The notes below the pieces were generated by a model that was not told where the DNA came from, did not search any database, and saw only the letters and a list, made by a program, of their open reading frames with translations. A stretch of 64,000 bases of DNA from Flagellimonas aurea (GTDB lineage Bacteria > Bacteroidota > Bacteroidia > Flavobacteriales > Flavobacteriaceae), in NCBI RefSeq assembly GCF_017313785.1, contig NZ_JAFLNL010000010.1, forward strand, positions 120,766 to 184,765. The letters run 5' to 3'. The first letter of the stretch is position 1. Each line of letters begins with the position of its first letter. A program made the position numbers and the translations under genes. This document shows, piece after piece, positions 36,019 to 45,400 of the stretch.

Positions 36019-37806
36019 ATGGAGAAGAGAACACAAACCCCGACCACTGACCAAAAGCAAGATTACAAAACACAGGAACTTGTAAATGCAAGAAAGGACA
36101 CTTTGTCCAAACTCAAGAACGAGGAGGATAAAGGCTTTGAATGGTTGAACGAGTATAGCCGAAAGTTTTTGGCATCTGGATATCTTACCGAGGGGGTTAC
36201 CCCAGAGGGGCGTATCCGTGAGATAGGCGATAGGGCAGAGGAGATTTTGCAGATTCCGGGGTACTCGGACAAGTTCTACGGTTACATGTCCGAAGGTTTT
36301 TTCTCTTTGGCTTCCCCTGTTTGGTCCAACTTTGGTAAAAAGCGCGGGTTGCCCATTAGTTGCTTTGGTTCCCATATCGATGATGACATGGGGAACATAC
36401 TTTACACCCAATCGGAGGTAGGGATGATGTCGAAGCTTGGTGGTGGAACATCCGGATACTTTGGAAAAATTAGGCACAGAGGTGCGCCTGTTAAAAATAA
36501 TGGTCAAGCTTCGGGAGCTGTCCACATTATGCAGTTGTTCGAATCCATGGTGGATGTGGTGAGCCAAGGCTCCGTTCGTCGAGGTCGTTTTTCTCCATAT
36601 TTGCCCATTGACCACAAGGATATTTTGGAATTCTTGGAAATCGGGACCGAAGGAAATCCTATCCAACAATTGACCCATGGCGTTACCGTGACCAACCAAT
36701 GGATGCAGGAAATGATCGAGGGAGATGTTGATAAAAGAACCGTTTGGGCAAAAGTGTTGCAACGTAGAGGTGAGATGGGATATCCGTATGTATTCTTTAC
36801 CGACAATGCCAACGATGGTGCAGTGGATGTGTACAAGGACAAAAACCATCGTATCCACGCCAGTAACCTTTGTACCGAGATTATGTTGCCATCCAATGAT
36901 GACTGGTCGTTTGTATGTGTACTTTCCAGTATAAACCTATTGCATTACGATAAATGGAAGAAGACCGATGCCGTTGAGACGATGGTTCATTTCTTGGATG
37001 CTGTAATTACCGAGTTTATCGAAAAATTGGAAGCTTACAGGGATTCTTCCGACAGGGACGACCAACAAACTTTCCTATTTATGGAAAGAGCATACAACTT
37101 TGCAAAGCAAAATCGTGCATTGGGCCTTGGAGCCTTGGGTTGGCACTCTCTATTACAGTCCAAGAGATATGCATTCAATAGTCAGGAAGCCTATAACTTG
37201 AACAGTGAGATATTCAAAGAAATCAAAGAACGCTCTTATAAGGCATCCGAGCAATTGGCCGAACGTTTTGGTGAGCCCGAAGTATTGAAGGGTTATGGTA
37301 GACGTAACGCTACGTTGAACGCCATTGCACCAACTACATCCTCAGCATTTATTTTGGGACAGGTATCACAGGGAATCGAGCCTATCTGGTCCAATTGCTA
37401 TGTGAAGGATATTGCAAAAATAAAAACGACCATCAAGAATCCATTCTTAATGGACCTATTGGAGGAAAAAGGCCAGAATACTGCTGAAGTTTGGAAGAGC
37501 ATCCGTGATATGGATGGATCCGTACAGCATTTGGACTTTTTGACCGAAGCAGAGAAAGCTGTCTTTTTGACCTATTCGGAATTAGATCAGTTGGATATCA
37601 TCTATCAAGCTGCAAACAGACAAAACCATATTGATCAAGGACAGTCAGTGAATATCATTGTACACCCTGATATGCCTACAAAGGAGGTCAATAAAATCCA
37701 CGTTACCGCATGGAAACTGGGTCTAAAATCCTTGTACTATCAACACAGTATGAATGCTGCACAAAAATTCAAACAAAAGAAAGATTGTGTAAGCTGCGAG
37801 GCATAA
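36019..37806 (+). CDS. nrdA: Ribonucleotide reductase alpha subunit lacking the ATP-cone
   Basis: Catalytic subunit that reduces ribonucleoside diphosphates, 595 residues. It starts directly at the reductase core; the usual N-terminal ATP-cone is absent and sits on NrdB instead. Catalytic residues visible: Cys in GLPISCFGS and FVCVLSSINL (redox pair), and NLCTEI (Asn, thiyl Cys, Glu). The C-terminal CVSCEA is the thioredoxin-accepting CxxC. Short size (about 600) agrees with cone loss. Terminator 20 bp downstream. Confidence 0.96.
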   Translation: MEKRTQTPTTDQKQDYKTQELVNARKDTLSKLKNEEDKGFEWLNEYSRKFLASGYLTEGVTPEGRIREIGDRAEEILQIPGYSDKFYGYMSEGFFSLASPVWSNFGKKRGLPISCFGSHIDDDMGNILYTQSEVGMMSKLGGGTSGYFGKIRHRGAPVKNNGQASGAVHIMQLFESMVDVVSQGSVRRGRFSPYLPIDHKDILEFLEIGTEGNPIQQLTHGVTVTNQWMQEMIEGDVDKRTVWAKVLQRRGEMGYPYVFFTDNANDGAVDVYKDKNHRIHASNLCTEIMLPSNDDWSFVCVLSSINLLHYDKWKKTDAVETMVHFLDAVITEFIEKLEAYRDSSDRDDQQTFLFMERAYNFAKQNRALGLGALGWHSLLQSKRYAFNSQEAYNLNSEIFKEIKERSYKASEQLAERFGEPEVLKGYGRRNATLNAIAPTTSSAFILGQVSQGIEPIWSNCYVKDIAKIKTTIKNPFLMDLLEEKGQNTAEVWKSIRDMDGSVQHLDFLTEAEKAVFLTYSELDQLDIIYQAANRQNHIDQGQSVNIIVHPDMPTKEVNKIHVTAWKLGLKSLYYQHSMNAAQKFKQKKDCVSCEA

Positions 37807-37824
37807 AAGCAAATAACAACCAAT

Positions 37825-37863
37825 AAAAAAAGGAGGTTCGAACTAACGAAGCCTCCTTTTTTC
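37825..37863 (+). terminator. Terminator after nrdBA
   Basis: Stem AAAGGAGGTTCG / CGAAGCCTCCTTT with one bulged G and loop AACTAA, then TTTTTT. Confidence 0.85.
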
Positions 37864-37884
37864 TTCAAACTAACTAGAAAAAGA

Positions 37885-38367
37885 TTATAGTATCTTAATG
37901 TCTACGGAGGTTCTGCTTTGCCAACCGGTAACATCGGTTACGGAGAATGAACAGTGGTAATCCCCTGGGTCAATATCTTCTGGAATGTCAATTGAAACGT
38001 TGATTTCATAGGAAGTGGCACCCTCTTCAATATCAAAATGCGCTATATATATCATGGGGTTTACAGCATCTTTAGTAGGCTTCAGTTCGCATTGGGCACC
38101 TTGGTCATCGTGTGTGTGATGGTCAAAATTGTGATGGATGTTCAAACTGTAAGCCGCAAGCGAGAGATTATCTGTCACTCGAGCCTTAAAGGTGTAGGTG
38201 TTGCCTCTTTCCAGTACTTCACAGGCTTGGGGGAATCCAGTGTCGTAATTAATTGTTATGGATGGTTTTTCCTCATCAACCCCACTATCGTCACTACTGG
38301 AACAAGATACTAGCAACATTATCAAAGGAAGAATCTGTAAGTATTTGATAATCGATTTCATATTCAT
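37885..38367 (-). CDS. DUF4625-like lipoprotein
   Basis: About 160 residues from the ATG at 38367 (an alternative ATG lies two codons later; the ATG at 38406 adds a non-signal stretch). The signal peptide with lipobox LLVSC shows a lipid-anchored protein. The mature part has one DUF4625-like beta domain with a His/Asp-rich loop HHNFDHHTHDDQGAQ, which looks made for metal binding. Last gene of a putative operon with a second DUF4625 lipoprotein and a TonB receptor. Metal uptake is inferred. Confidence 0.8.
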   Translation of the reverse strand: MNMKSIIKYLQILPLIMLLVSCSSSDDSGVDEEKPSITINYDTGFPQACEVLERGNTYTFKARVTDNLSLAAYSLNIHHNFDHHTHDDQGAQCELKPTKDAVNPMIYIAHFDIEEGATSYEINVSIDIPEDIDPGDYHCSFSVTDVTGWQSRTSVDIKIL

Positions 38368-38419
38368 TTTTTTAGAATAATTAGCCGCATGGCACTTGGA
38401 TACCATGCGGCAATTGGTT

Positions 38420-39199
38420 TTATGATGCAGTTACATCAATATGTGTTTCGTATGCAACGGTATTCCCATCTTCATCCTCTATCGTAAAAAGAATATGGTA
38501 TTCACCAGCTGGTGCAGTTGCAGGAACATCGATATGCTCATGGAACTCTGCTTCGGACAGTTCGTGATATCCTTCGGAATATGTCTGCTCAAAGTCCCAT
38601 TCCACTTCTCCTTCACCTACGGGCAAATCATGTCCGTGAATGTCCACTGTAATTTCATGGATTCCGTTTACCGCATCGATCATAAATTCTGCATGCATAT
38701 CTGTACCGCGAACCACAGTCTCATCAATGGAAAAAGCACTTAATGAGATGGCCTCCATGATGTCCACATGCCCTTCGACCTCGGTGCTGTTGCCCAATTC
38801 ATCTGTAACGGTCAAAGTAATATGGTATTCACCGGATGGAATATCCGAAGGGATGTCCACATGCTCGTGAAATGTTGGGTTGATTACCAAATAGCTGGCA
38901 TCGGTATAGGTTTGCTCAAAATCCCATTCCACTTCACCTTCTCCTACTTCAAGGTCGTGTCCGTGAATGCTCAATTCGATACTGCTTACCGTTCCGGGAG
39001 CATTGATTTCCGCTTCCAAATGGATATCGGAACCTTTATAGGCCACTTGCTCTGTTGAGTGTGAACTCCCCTCGCCATACTCGAAATTCGAAATTTCGGG
39101 AGCAGTTACAGAAGAGCCTCCGTCATCGTCACTGCTACAAGAATGTAAAGCGAAGGCTCCCAATGCGATAATTGCCAAAGATTTAAAATTAGTTTTCAT
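38420..39199 (-). CDS. Lipoprotein with two DUF4625 domains
   Basis: About 259 residues from the ATG at 39199 (MKTNFKSLAIIALGAFALHSC, lipobox LHSC); the ATG ten codons upstream precedes this signal and is unlikely. Two tandem DUF4625 domains (about 30-140 and 145-259) share the near-identical stretch VGEGEVEWDFEQTY and paired HGHDL / EFHEH motifs. The regular His-x-His spacing suggests metal ligands (inferred). It sits 40 bp downstream of the TonB receptor gene and could be its outer-face metal-binding partner. Confidence 0.85.
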   Translation of the reverse strand: MKTNFKSLAIIALGAFALHSCSSDDDGGSSVTAPEISNFEYGEGSSHSTEQVAYKGSDIHLEAEINAPGTVSSIELSIHGHDLEVGEGEVEWDFEQTYTDASYLVINPTFHEHVDIPSDIPSGEYHITLTVTDELGNSTEVEGHVDIMEAISLSAFSIDETVVRGTDMHAEFMIDAVNGIHEITVDIHGHDLPVGEGEVEWDFEQTYSEGYHELSEAEFHEHIDVPATAPAGEYHILFTIEDEDGNTVAYETHIDVTAS

Positions 39200-39238
39200 G
39201 TTGTTTCTGTTTTTGGTGTTAAACTTCATTTGATTTAA

Positions 39239-41611
39239 TTAAAATGGTACGGTCATCGAAATCGAAAAGTTCCTGCCAGGTTCAGGAACATCGATGAGCC
39301 TATAAAAACTGGTATGATCGTAGTATTCGGTATTGAATACATTGTTTAATTTGATGCGTAATTGAGCTGGTTTCCCCTTGCCAAAGAGTTGGATTTTTGT
39401 GTTGGCCGAGAGATTGAGCGCTTGGTACCCATCGGTAACTTCTTCTGGAGGTACTATGTCGTTTTGCGCAGCTGTTACCCTAAAATCCGCTGTAACCTGA
39501 GGCGATTGCATAAATGCGATATCCTTGAATTGATAGCTGGCCGAGAACAATCCCGAAAGCGGTGGTGAAAACGGAATGGTAAAATCTTTTTTGGGCCCAC
39601 TGGTCTGTCTGGAATACACATATTCGGCAGACGCATTCAACCGCAGCATCGGAGTTACGTTGATCCCGGCACGAGCTTCACCGCCAAACCGGAAAACCTT
39701 GCTTTGGGTGTACTCGTAAATTTGCAAGGTTTCATAATAATTAGGGGTTGGGTTCAGGTAAATGAAATTCTCAAAGAAATTCACGAATGGACTTATCCCA
39801 ATGTTGAATTTTGAAGTGGAATGATCAATATCGATATCTAACTGATAGGATTGCTCAGGATCAAGGTTCATATTTCCCCTCTCGTATCGGTACATATGAT
39901 AGTTTACCCCATCAGAGGCGAGTTCGTTGGCCAATGGCATTCTAAAACTTTTGCCAAGGTTTGCCTTAAATGTGGTGTTTTGATGGATATAACTCAATCC
40001 AAAAGAGCCACTTAGGTTACCGAATTCAAGGCTCTTGCCTTGTGAGCGTTGCAAATACATATAAGAGGTTGAGCCATCGGGGTTCTTGATTGGTGTTTGG
40101 AACCAATCAAAATGGGCCTTGGTCTCCATCAGGCCTGCATCATAACGTAGCCCCCCTTGAAGGTGGAAATTCTCATTTATCTTAAAATGATCGTAAACAA
40201 AAACTCCTGCGGAGTATCTGTTGTATGCTGGGATCAAGAAACCCCAACCACCAATATTGTTGTTCTGTAATTCGGTGTTTATTCCAAGGACTACATTGTG
40301 CTTGTCATTGGGGCTAAAGGTATCTTTAAGGTTTAGGGAGTATGTATTTTTAGTGAATATCCGTTCCCTGCTATTGGAGGGTGTTGGCATGTATCCATGT
40401 GGTACGGGTTCCGAATTTTCATCCCGTTGGTTGTTTTGATAGCCGAAATCAAGCTCCAAAATATGTTGGTCCAAATACAGGGTAGTGTTGTTGGTTACCT
40501 TAAAATGGTTCACACGATGATAAGGAAGGTCTACATCACGATTCGAGCGGTCATAATCAATACTGGAGGAGCGAACTTCAAGACCATGGGCATTGGCAAA
40601 AAAACCATTCTTGGCATTGACATTGCTAAAAAAGGTTTCGGATTTTACTTTTTCAGAGATAAACCCAAAGCTGAAACTGGCGTTTATTTCCTCGCCCGCT
40701 GTGTTTCTGAGGTTGTTTTCGTGAAGCTCAAAAATGTAGTTTTCATAGTTGATTCTGTCCGTGGGAACTTTATAATCAGCATAATCCCTATAGGTTAAAC
40801 GACCTCTGTAGAACCAATGCTGCTTTCGTCCCTGTACACCGGTAGATATGCCGATCAGGTCGTTGTTGGTCTCTCCCAATAGATTGACCTCCCCGCTGAA
40901 CGAATTCGGCAATGGAACTTTAGACGGTTGAATGTCCACGACACCTGCAATGGCATCAGACCCATAGACCAAGGATGCGGGACCTTTGACAATCTGAATA
41001 CTTTCTATTCCGTATTGGTCAATTTCAAGGCCGTGATCATTGCCCCATTGCTGAGCTTCGTGCTTAATACCGTTCTGGACCACACTGACCCGGTTGAAGC
41101 CCAAACCACGGATTACAGGTTTTGATTGTCCAGAACCAATGGTAATAGTACTCACCCCGGGAATCTTTTTTAGGGTCTGCATTAAGCTGTTTTCCCGATT
41201 CTTGTTCAGGAATTCTTCATCCACCCCAACAGTTATGGTGGAGAGTTCTTGGGCTTTTCGTTTTTCCGTTTTTCCAAGAAGTTCCACACCATCCAAATTT
41301 GTGATGGATTCCTTTAATCGGATGGTCAGTCCTTTGACATCGTTTTGACCTATTTCCACGGTAAAATGTTCGTGGCCGTACCCGATATGGGTAATTTCAA
41401 AGCGGTGTTTTCCTGCGGTCACATTTTTGATGACGAACTCGCCATTGTCCGCAGAAATTGCATATAAATATTTTCCGATTATGTTTACTCCAGCTATGGG
41501 TGCCGAAGTATTTGCATCCACTACAATACCTTTTATAGTGTGGTATTCTTGAGCGGATGCCGAAACGCACAGACTGATGAACAGCCATGCGAATAGCATG
41601 TGTTTAATCAT
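39239..41611 (-). CDS. TonB-dependent receptor, probable metal transporter
   Basis: 790-residue outer-membrane receptor: signal peptide (MLFAWLFISLCVSASAQ; start at 41611 or the ATG at 41599), carboxypeptidase-regulatory-like domain (25-105), plug (115-230, with GQSKPVIRGLGFNRVSVVQ and GPASLVYGSDAIAGVVDI), barrel to the C-terminal Phe. The plug stretch QQWGNDHGLEID is His/Asp-bearing as in ZnuD-like metal receptors. Flanked by a Cys/His small protein upstream and two DUF4625 lipoproteins downstream, all minus strand. Zinc or copper uptake is the best inference, not proven. Confidence 0.88.
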   Translation of the reverse strand: MIKHMLFAWLFISLCVSASAQEYHTIKGIVVDANTSAPIAGVNIIGKYLYAISADNGEFVIKNVTAGKHRFEITHIGYGHEHFTVEIGQNDVKGLTIRLKESITNLDGVELLGKTEKRKAQELSTITVGVDEEFLNKNRENSLMQTLKKIPGVSTITIGSGQSKPVIRGLGFNRVSVVQNGIKHEAQQWGNDHGLEIDQYGIESIQIVKGPASLVYGSDAIAGVVDIQPSKVPLPNSFSGEVNLLGETNNDLIGISTGVQGRKQHWFYRGRLTYRDYADYKVPTDRINYENYIFELHENNLRNTAGEEINASFSFGFISEKVKSETFFSNVNAKNGFFANAHGLEVRSSSIDYDRSNRDVDLPYHRVNHFKVTNNTTLYLDQHILELDFGYQNNQRDENSEPVPHGYMPTPSNSRERIFTKNTYSLNLKDTFSPNDKHNVVLGINTELQNNNIGGWGFLIPAYNRYSAGVFVYDHFKINENFHLQGGLRYDAGLMETKAHFDWFQTPIKNPDGSTSYMYLQRSQGKSLEFGNLSGSFGLSYIHQNTTFKANLGKSFRMPLANELASDGVNYHMYRYERGNMNLDPEQSYQLDIDIDHSTSKFNIGISPFVNFFENFIYLNPTPNYYETLQIYEYTQSKVFRFGGEARAGINVTPMLRLNASAEYVYSRQTSGPKKDFTIPFSPPLSGLFSASYQFKDIAFMQSPQVTADFRVTAAQNDIVPPEEVTDGYQALNLSANTKIQLFGKGKPAQLRIKLNNVFNTEYYDHTSFYRLIDVPEPGRNFSISMTVPF

Positions 41612-41829
41612 TTTAGGGAATACTATGGGATTCTCAAATTGCCTCCAGAGAGGAAGCTTCTAGACTATTCCCCCATTGCATTGTTTCAGAAAAGTTTGAA
41701 TGAATCCATCAATGGACAGTTGGTAAAGCTATGCGATTACAGCACGCTTTTGTACATATTGAATACAGTCAAATTTCTTTAGTCCTTAAAACAGACCAAG
41801 ACTTTTTGTTGAAAAAAATGAATGGGTTT

Positions 41830-42138
41830 TTAGATTGTAGGCGGAGGCCGAGAGAAGAGCTGGCTTGTTGCCAAGGTGCCAGAAACCTGGAAATCGTATT
41901 TGGAATCGACTTTCTTTTGAACAGCTATTTCAATTTGCTCGGAAATAGGTTCGGTAGAATCGGTTAAAATACCGGGTGCATGAGTATCGGAGGCAATGTT
42001 GTGACAAATGGCACAATGGTCCAAATATCCTTCCGAGTCGTCATGATGGGTAAGCACATGAAGTCCAACAAGCTTCGTTGCCAAAAACAGGGCAAGAAAC
42101 GCGAAGGTGATGCTATTTAAAAAACGACTGTTTTTCAT
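41830..42138 (-). CDS. Small exported His/Cys-motif protein
   Basis: 102 residues. A single N-terminal hydrophobic segment (residues 8-28) acts as signal or anchor. It is followed by a HHDD and DHCAICH motif, then a Ser/Glu-rich middle and a C-terminal RPPP tail. It recalls small copper/zinc-associated proteins that precede TonB receptors and often end in a Pro-Pro motif. It lies 218 bp upstream of the receptor gene on the same strand with its own TAGATTTG box. Metal sensing or binding is inferred. Confidence 0.65.
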   Translation of the reverse strand: MKNSRFLNSITFAFLALFLATKLVGLHVLTHHDDSEGYLDHCAICHNIASDTHAPGILTDSTEPISEQIEIAVQKKVDSKYDFQVSGTLATSQLFSRPPPTI

Positions 42139-42145
42139 TCAAGAA

Positions 42146-42153
42146 CAAATCTA
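42146..42153 (-). promoter_or_regulatory. -10 box (TAGATTTG) of the second metal-uptake-like unit
   Basis: TAnnTTTG on the minus strand 7 bp before the ATG at 42138. Confidence 0.5.
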
Positions 42154-42453
42154 TTAAAAAACATTGTTATGCAAGGTTAATTTCCATGATGTCCATATTT
42201 TTTTAGCATTTCCTTAATAGCGGATGGTAATTTTGTCAATTGTGAAAGTATATACAAAGATTCAATAAAGTTGGCAATTGAAGAGGTGTATTTCTTTTTG
42301 GATTTATAATTAAAGGAGGATATTTTTTCCATCATTAAAGTGCCATTTCACAACAAAACCATCTCGCCATACAACATAACTTCCCCATTCTATATTGTTC
42401 TTGATAAGTTTGGGTATGCCTTACTACGTAAGGAATACCTCATCATTCAAACT
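42154..42453. other. Intergenic region before the DUF11 protein gene
   Basis: About 300 bp between divergent genes. I see no exact TAnnTTTG for the plus strand and no hairpin terminator; the leader near 42310-42440 holds a purine-rich AAAGGAGG at 42313-42320 far from the start. Confidence 0.4.
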
Positions 42454-45400
42454 ATGAACAAACCTCAATCCTCCCTAATTTTTAGGTGTTTTTTAGTGTT
42501 GACCTTTCTTGGTATAGCTTCGGTTCAAGTGGGATATGCACAGGATTGTGTTGCTATCGCAGGACCCAATCAGGTCGTTTCACAGGTCAATGCCGTTTTT
42601 ATGGATGCCAATGCCGCACCTGTTGACGGTTTGGGAACTTGGAGCCGTCTATCTGGCCCACCTTCTGTAACCATTGCTGATGTAAATGACCCCCAAACCC
42701 AATTATTGGATTTGGTGCCGGGAGATTACATTTTTGAATGGACCGTTTCCGGTTCTAGCTGTGATACAGCCTCCGATGTTGTCGGGATTACGGTTCAGGG
42801 CATTGACTTGGAAATGGAAATTGTGGCAAGCAATACCGAACCTGATATTGGCGAAGTGGTCACCTTCACCGTAAACATGAGCAATTTTGGAGATATCGAT
42901 GCAACAAATGTCGTGGTTGAATACTTCGTGCCCTCAGGCTATTCCAATATTGCCGCAATCGATAATGCCGGTTCTGTGGATGGTTCACAGAAAATCACAT
43001 GGTCAAGCATTAGTGTTCCAGTTGGAAGCAATACAGTTTCTTTGAGTTTTAATGCCACGGTGCAAACTCCAACAGGAACCATTGGGGAATATACCCATAT
43101 TGCGGAAGTGATCTACGCCGATCAAATGGATGTGGACAGTTCGGCCAACAATGATGATGGAGACCAAAGTGAAGATGATGAAGACAATATTGATGCTGCT
43201 CCGGTTCAAGCTGATCTATCTCTTAGTAAATCCGTAGTAGGAGGGAACATGTCCCCTTATGTGGACTCACAAACCAGTTTTGAGATATCCGTAACCAACA
43301 ACGGACCTCATGATGCTACTAATGTCCAGGTTCAAGACCAATTGATGTCAGGGTTCAGTTTTGATTCTTATTCGTCGACATCGGGGACCTATGATCCCAT
43401 CACAGGAATTTGGGAAATAGGAACTGTGGGCAATGGAACAACAGAGACCCTTACCATACTGGTCGATGTAAATGCTTCGGGAAATTATACGAATACATCA
43501 CAAGTAATCGCTTCCGATGCTTTTGATATAGATTCAACCCCTAATAATACTATTCCAGCTGAAGACGATCAAGATAATATTGTTCTGACACCAGAGCCTG
43601 TTATTGACCTATCATTGACCAAAACCATTGATAAATCACCGCCATTGGTGAGTGATAATGTTAGGTTTACTCTTACTGTGACCAACGATGGTCCTAGTGT
43701 AGCCACCTCGGTACAGGTCATGGACTTATTGCCATCAGGTTATACCTATGTTTCCGATGATGGAGGGGGCGCTTACAATGAAATTACCGGGATTTGGAGC
43801 TTAGGTCCTTTGGCAAGTGGAGATAACGCTAGTTTGAATATCCTTGCCAATGTAAATGCTTCCGGGGATTATGATAATATGGCGGAAATAATAGGTCATG
43901 ATCAGACTGATATTGATTCAAGCCCCAACAACAATATACTAGGCGAAGACGACCAAGATGAAGTATCCGTTGTACCCGAACCCTTGGTCGATATCTCAGT
44001 CACCAAAGCGGTAGATCAAATAATCCCGGAAGTGGGAGAGGAGATACTTTTTACGGTAACCGTTCAGAATGATGGTCCCAGTGATGCCACCAATATTGTG
44101 GTCACGGATGTTTTGTCCACTGGTTATCAATTGGTGAGTTCCAACCCTTCCATTGGAACTTATAATTCTACCAACGGCTCATGGGTTGTGGGTGATTTGG
44201 CCAATGGAGCTTCCGAAACTTTGGAAATTACTGTGGAGGTTTTGCCAACAGGAAATTATACCAATACCGCCGAATTGACCAATGTCTCGGAAATGGATGT
44301 GGATTCCAGCCCAAACAACAACAACGAGTCGGAAGATGACCAGCAGACCATTGAACCCATAGTTATTCCAGTGGCCGATTTGCTATTGCAAAAATCTGTT
44401 AATGTTCTGAGTCCGTATGTGGGTCAAGATGTGATCTTTACCATCAACATTACCAATTTGGGCCCAAGTGAAGCCACAGGGGTCGCAGTAATGGATTTGC
44501 TGCCCGATGGATATACCTATGTTTCCCACGGAACCACGGCAGGCAACTACAATGAAAGCTCGGGAATGTGGAATCTCAACGGGAATTTGGAAGATACCAC
44601 TACGGAAACCCTTACCATTGTGGCCACCGTAAACAACACAGGAGATCATTTTAACGTGACCGAGGTGTTTTCTTCCGATCAGTACGACCCAAATTCTATC
44701 CCCAATAACAATAACATTTTTGAAAATGACCAAGATAATGCTGGGACGACGCCCGTTCCGTCCGCAGATTTAAATTTGGACATAAGTGTTGACAATGCAA
44801 GCCCTGATGTTGGAACAGAGATTGTTTTCACCATCACACTGACCAATGAAGGGCCAAGTGATGCCATCGGAATTGTTGTGGAAAACACGTTACCGGATGG
44901 ATTTACCTATGTTTCCGATAATTCAGGGGGACTGTTTAATTCATCAAACGGAATTTGGAGCGTGGGCAATCTGGCTTTGGAGTCACAGATAGAGCTTCAA
45001 TTAATTGCCGAAGTAAATCCTTCGGGTGATTATACAGCGAGTACCGAGTTGATCAATGCCATTTTTTTCGATATAGATTCCACGCCTGGCAACAATGTAC
45101 TTTCAGAAGATGATCAGGATGAACAAACGGTCGTGCCAAGACATGTTGCCGATATTTCCGTTTTCAAAACTGTAAGCGATATGAACCCAGAAGTTGGTGA
45201 AGAAATCTTTTTTACTGTTGAGGTGAACAATGATGGGCCGAACGATGCTTTCGGATTGATTATTGAAGATGAGTTGAGAAACGGTTACCAATTTGTTTCG
45301 GCAACAACATCGGCCGGAAATTATGATGAAATTGCTGGTTCTTGGGATTTACCATCTTTAACGAACGCCTCGACCGAAACATTGGAGATACGGGTGATTG

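Noticed and set aside
35890-36858. 322-codon minus-strand frame opposite nrdA
   Set aside because: Antisense shadow of the conserved reductase coding sequence.
38406-38406. Upstream ATG as start of the DUF4625-like lipoprotein
   Set aside because: It adds 13 residues before a clear lipoprotein signal peptide.
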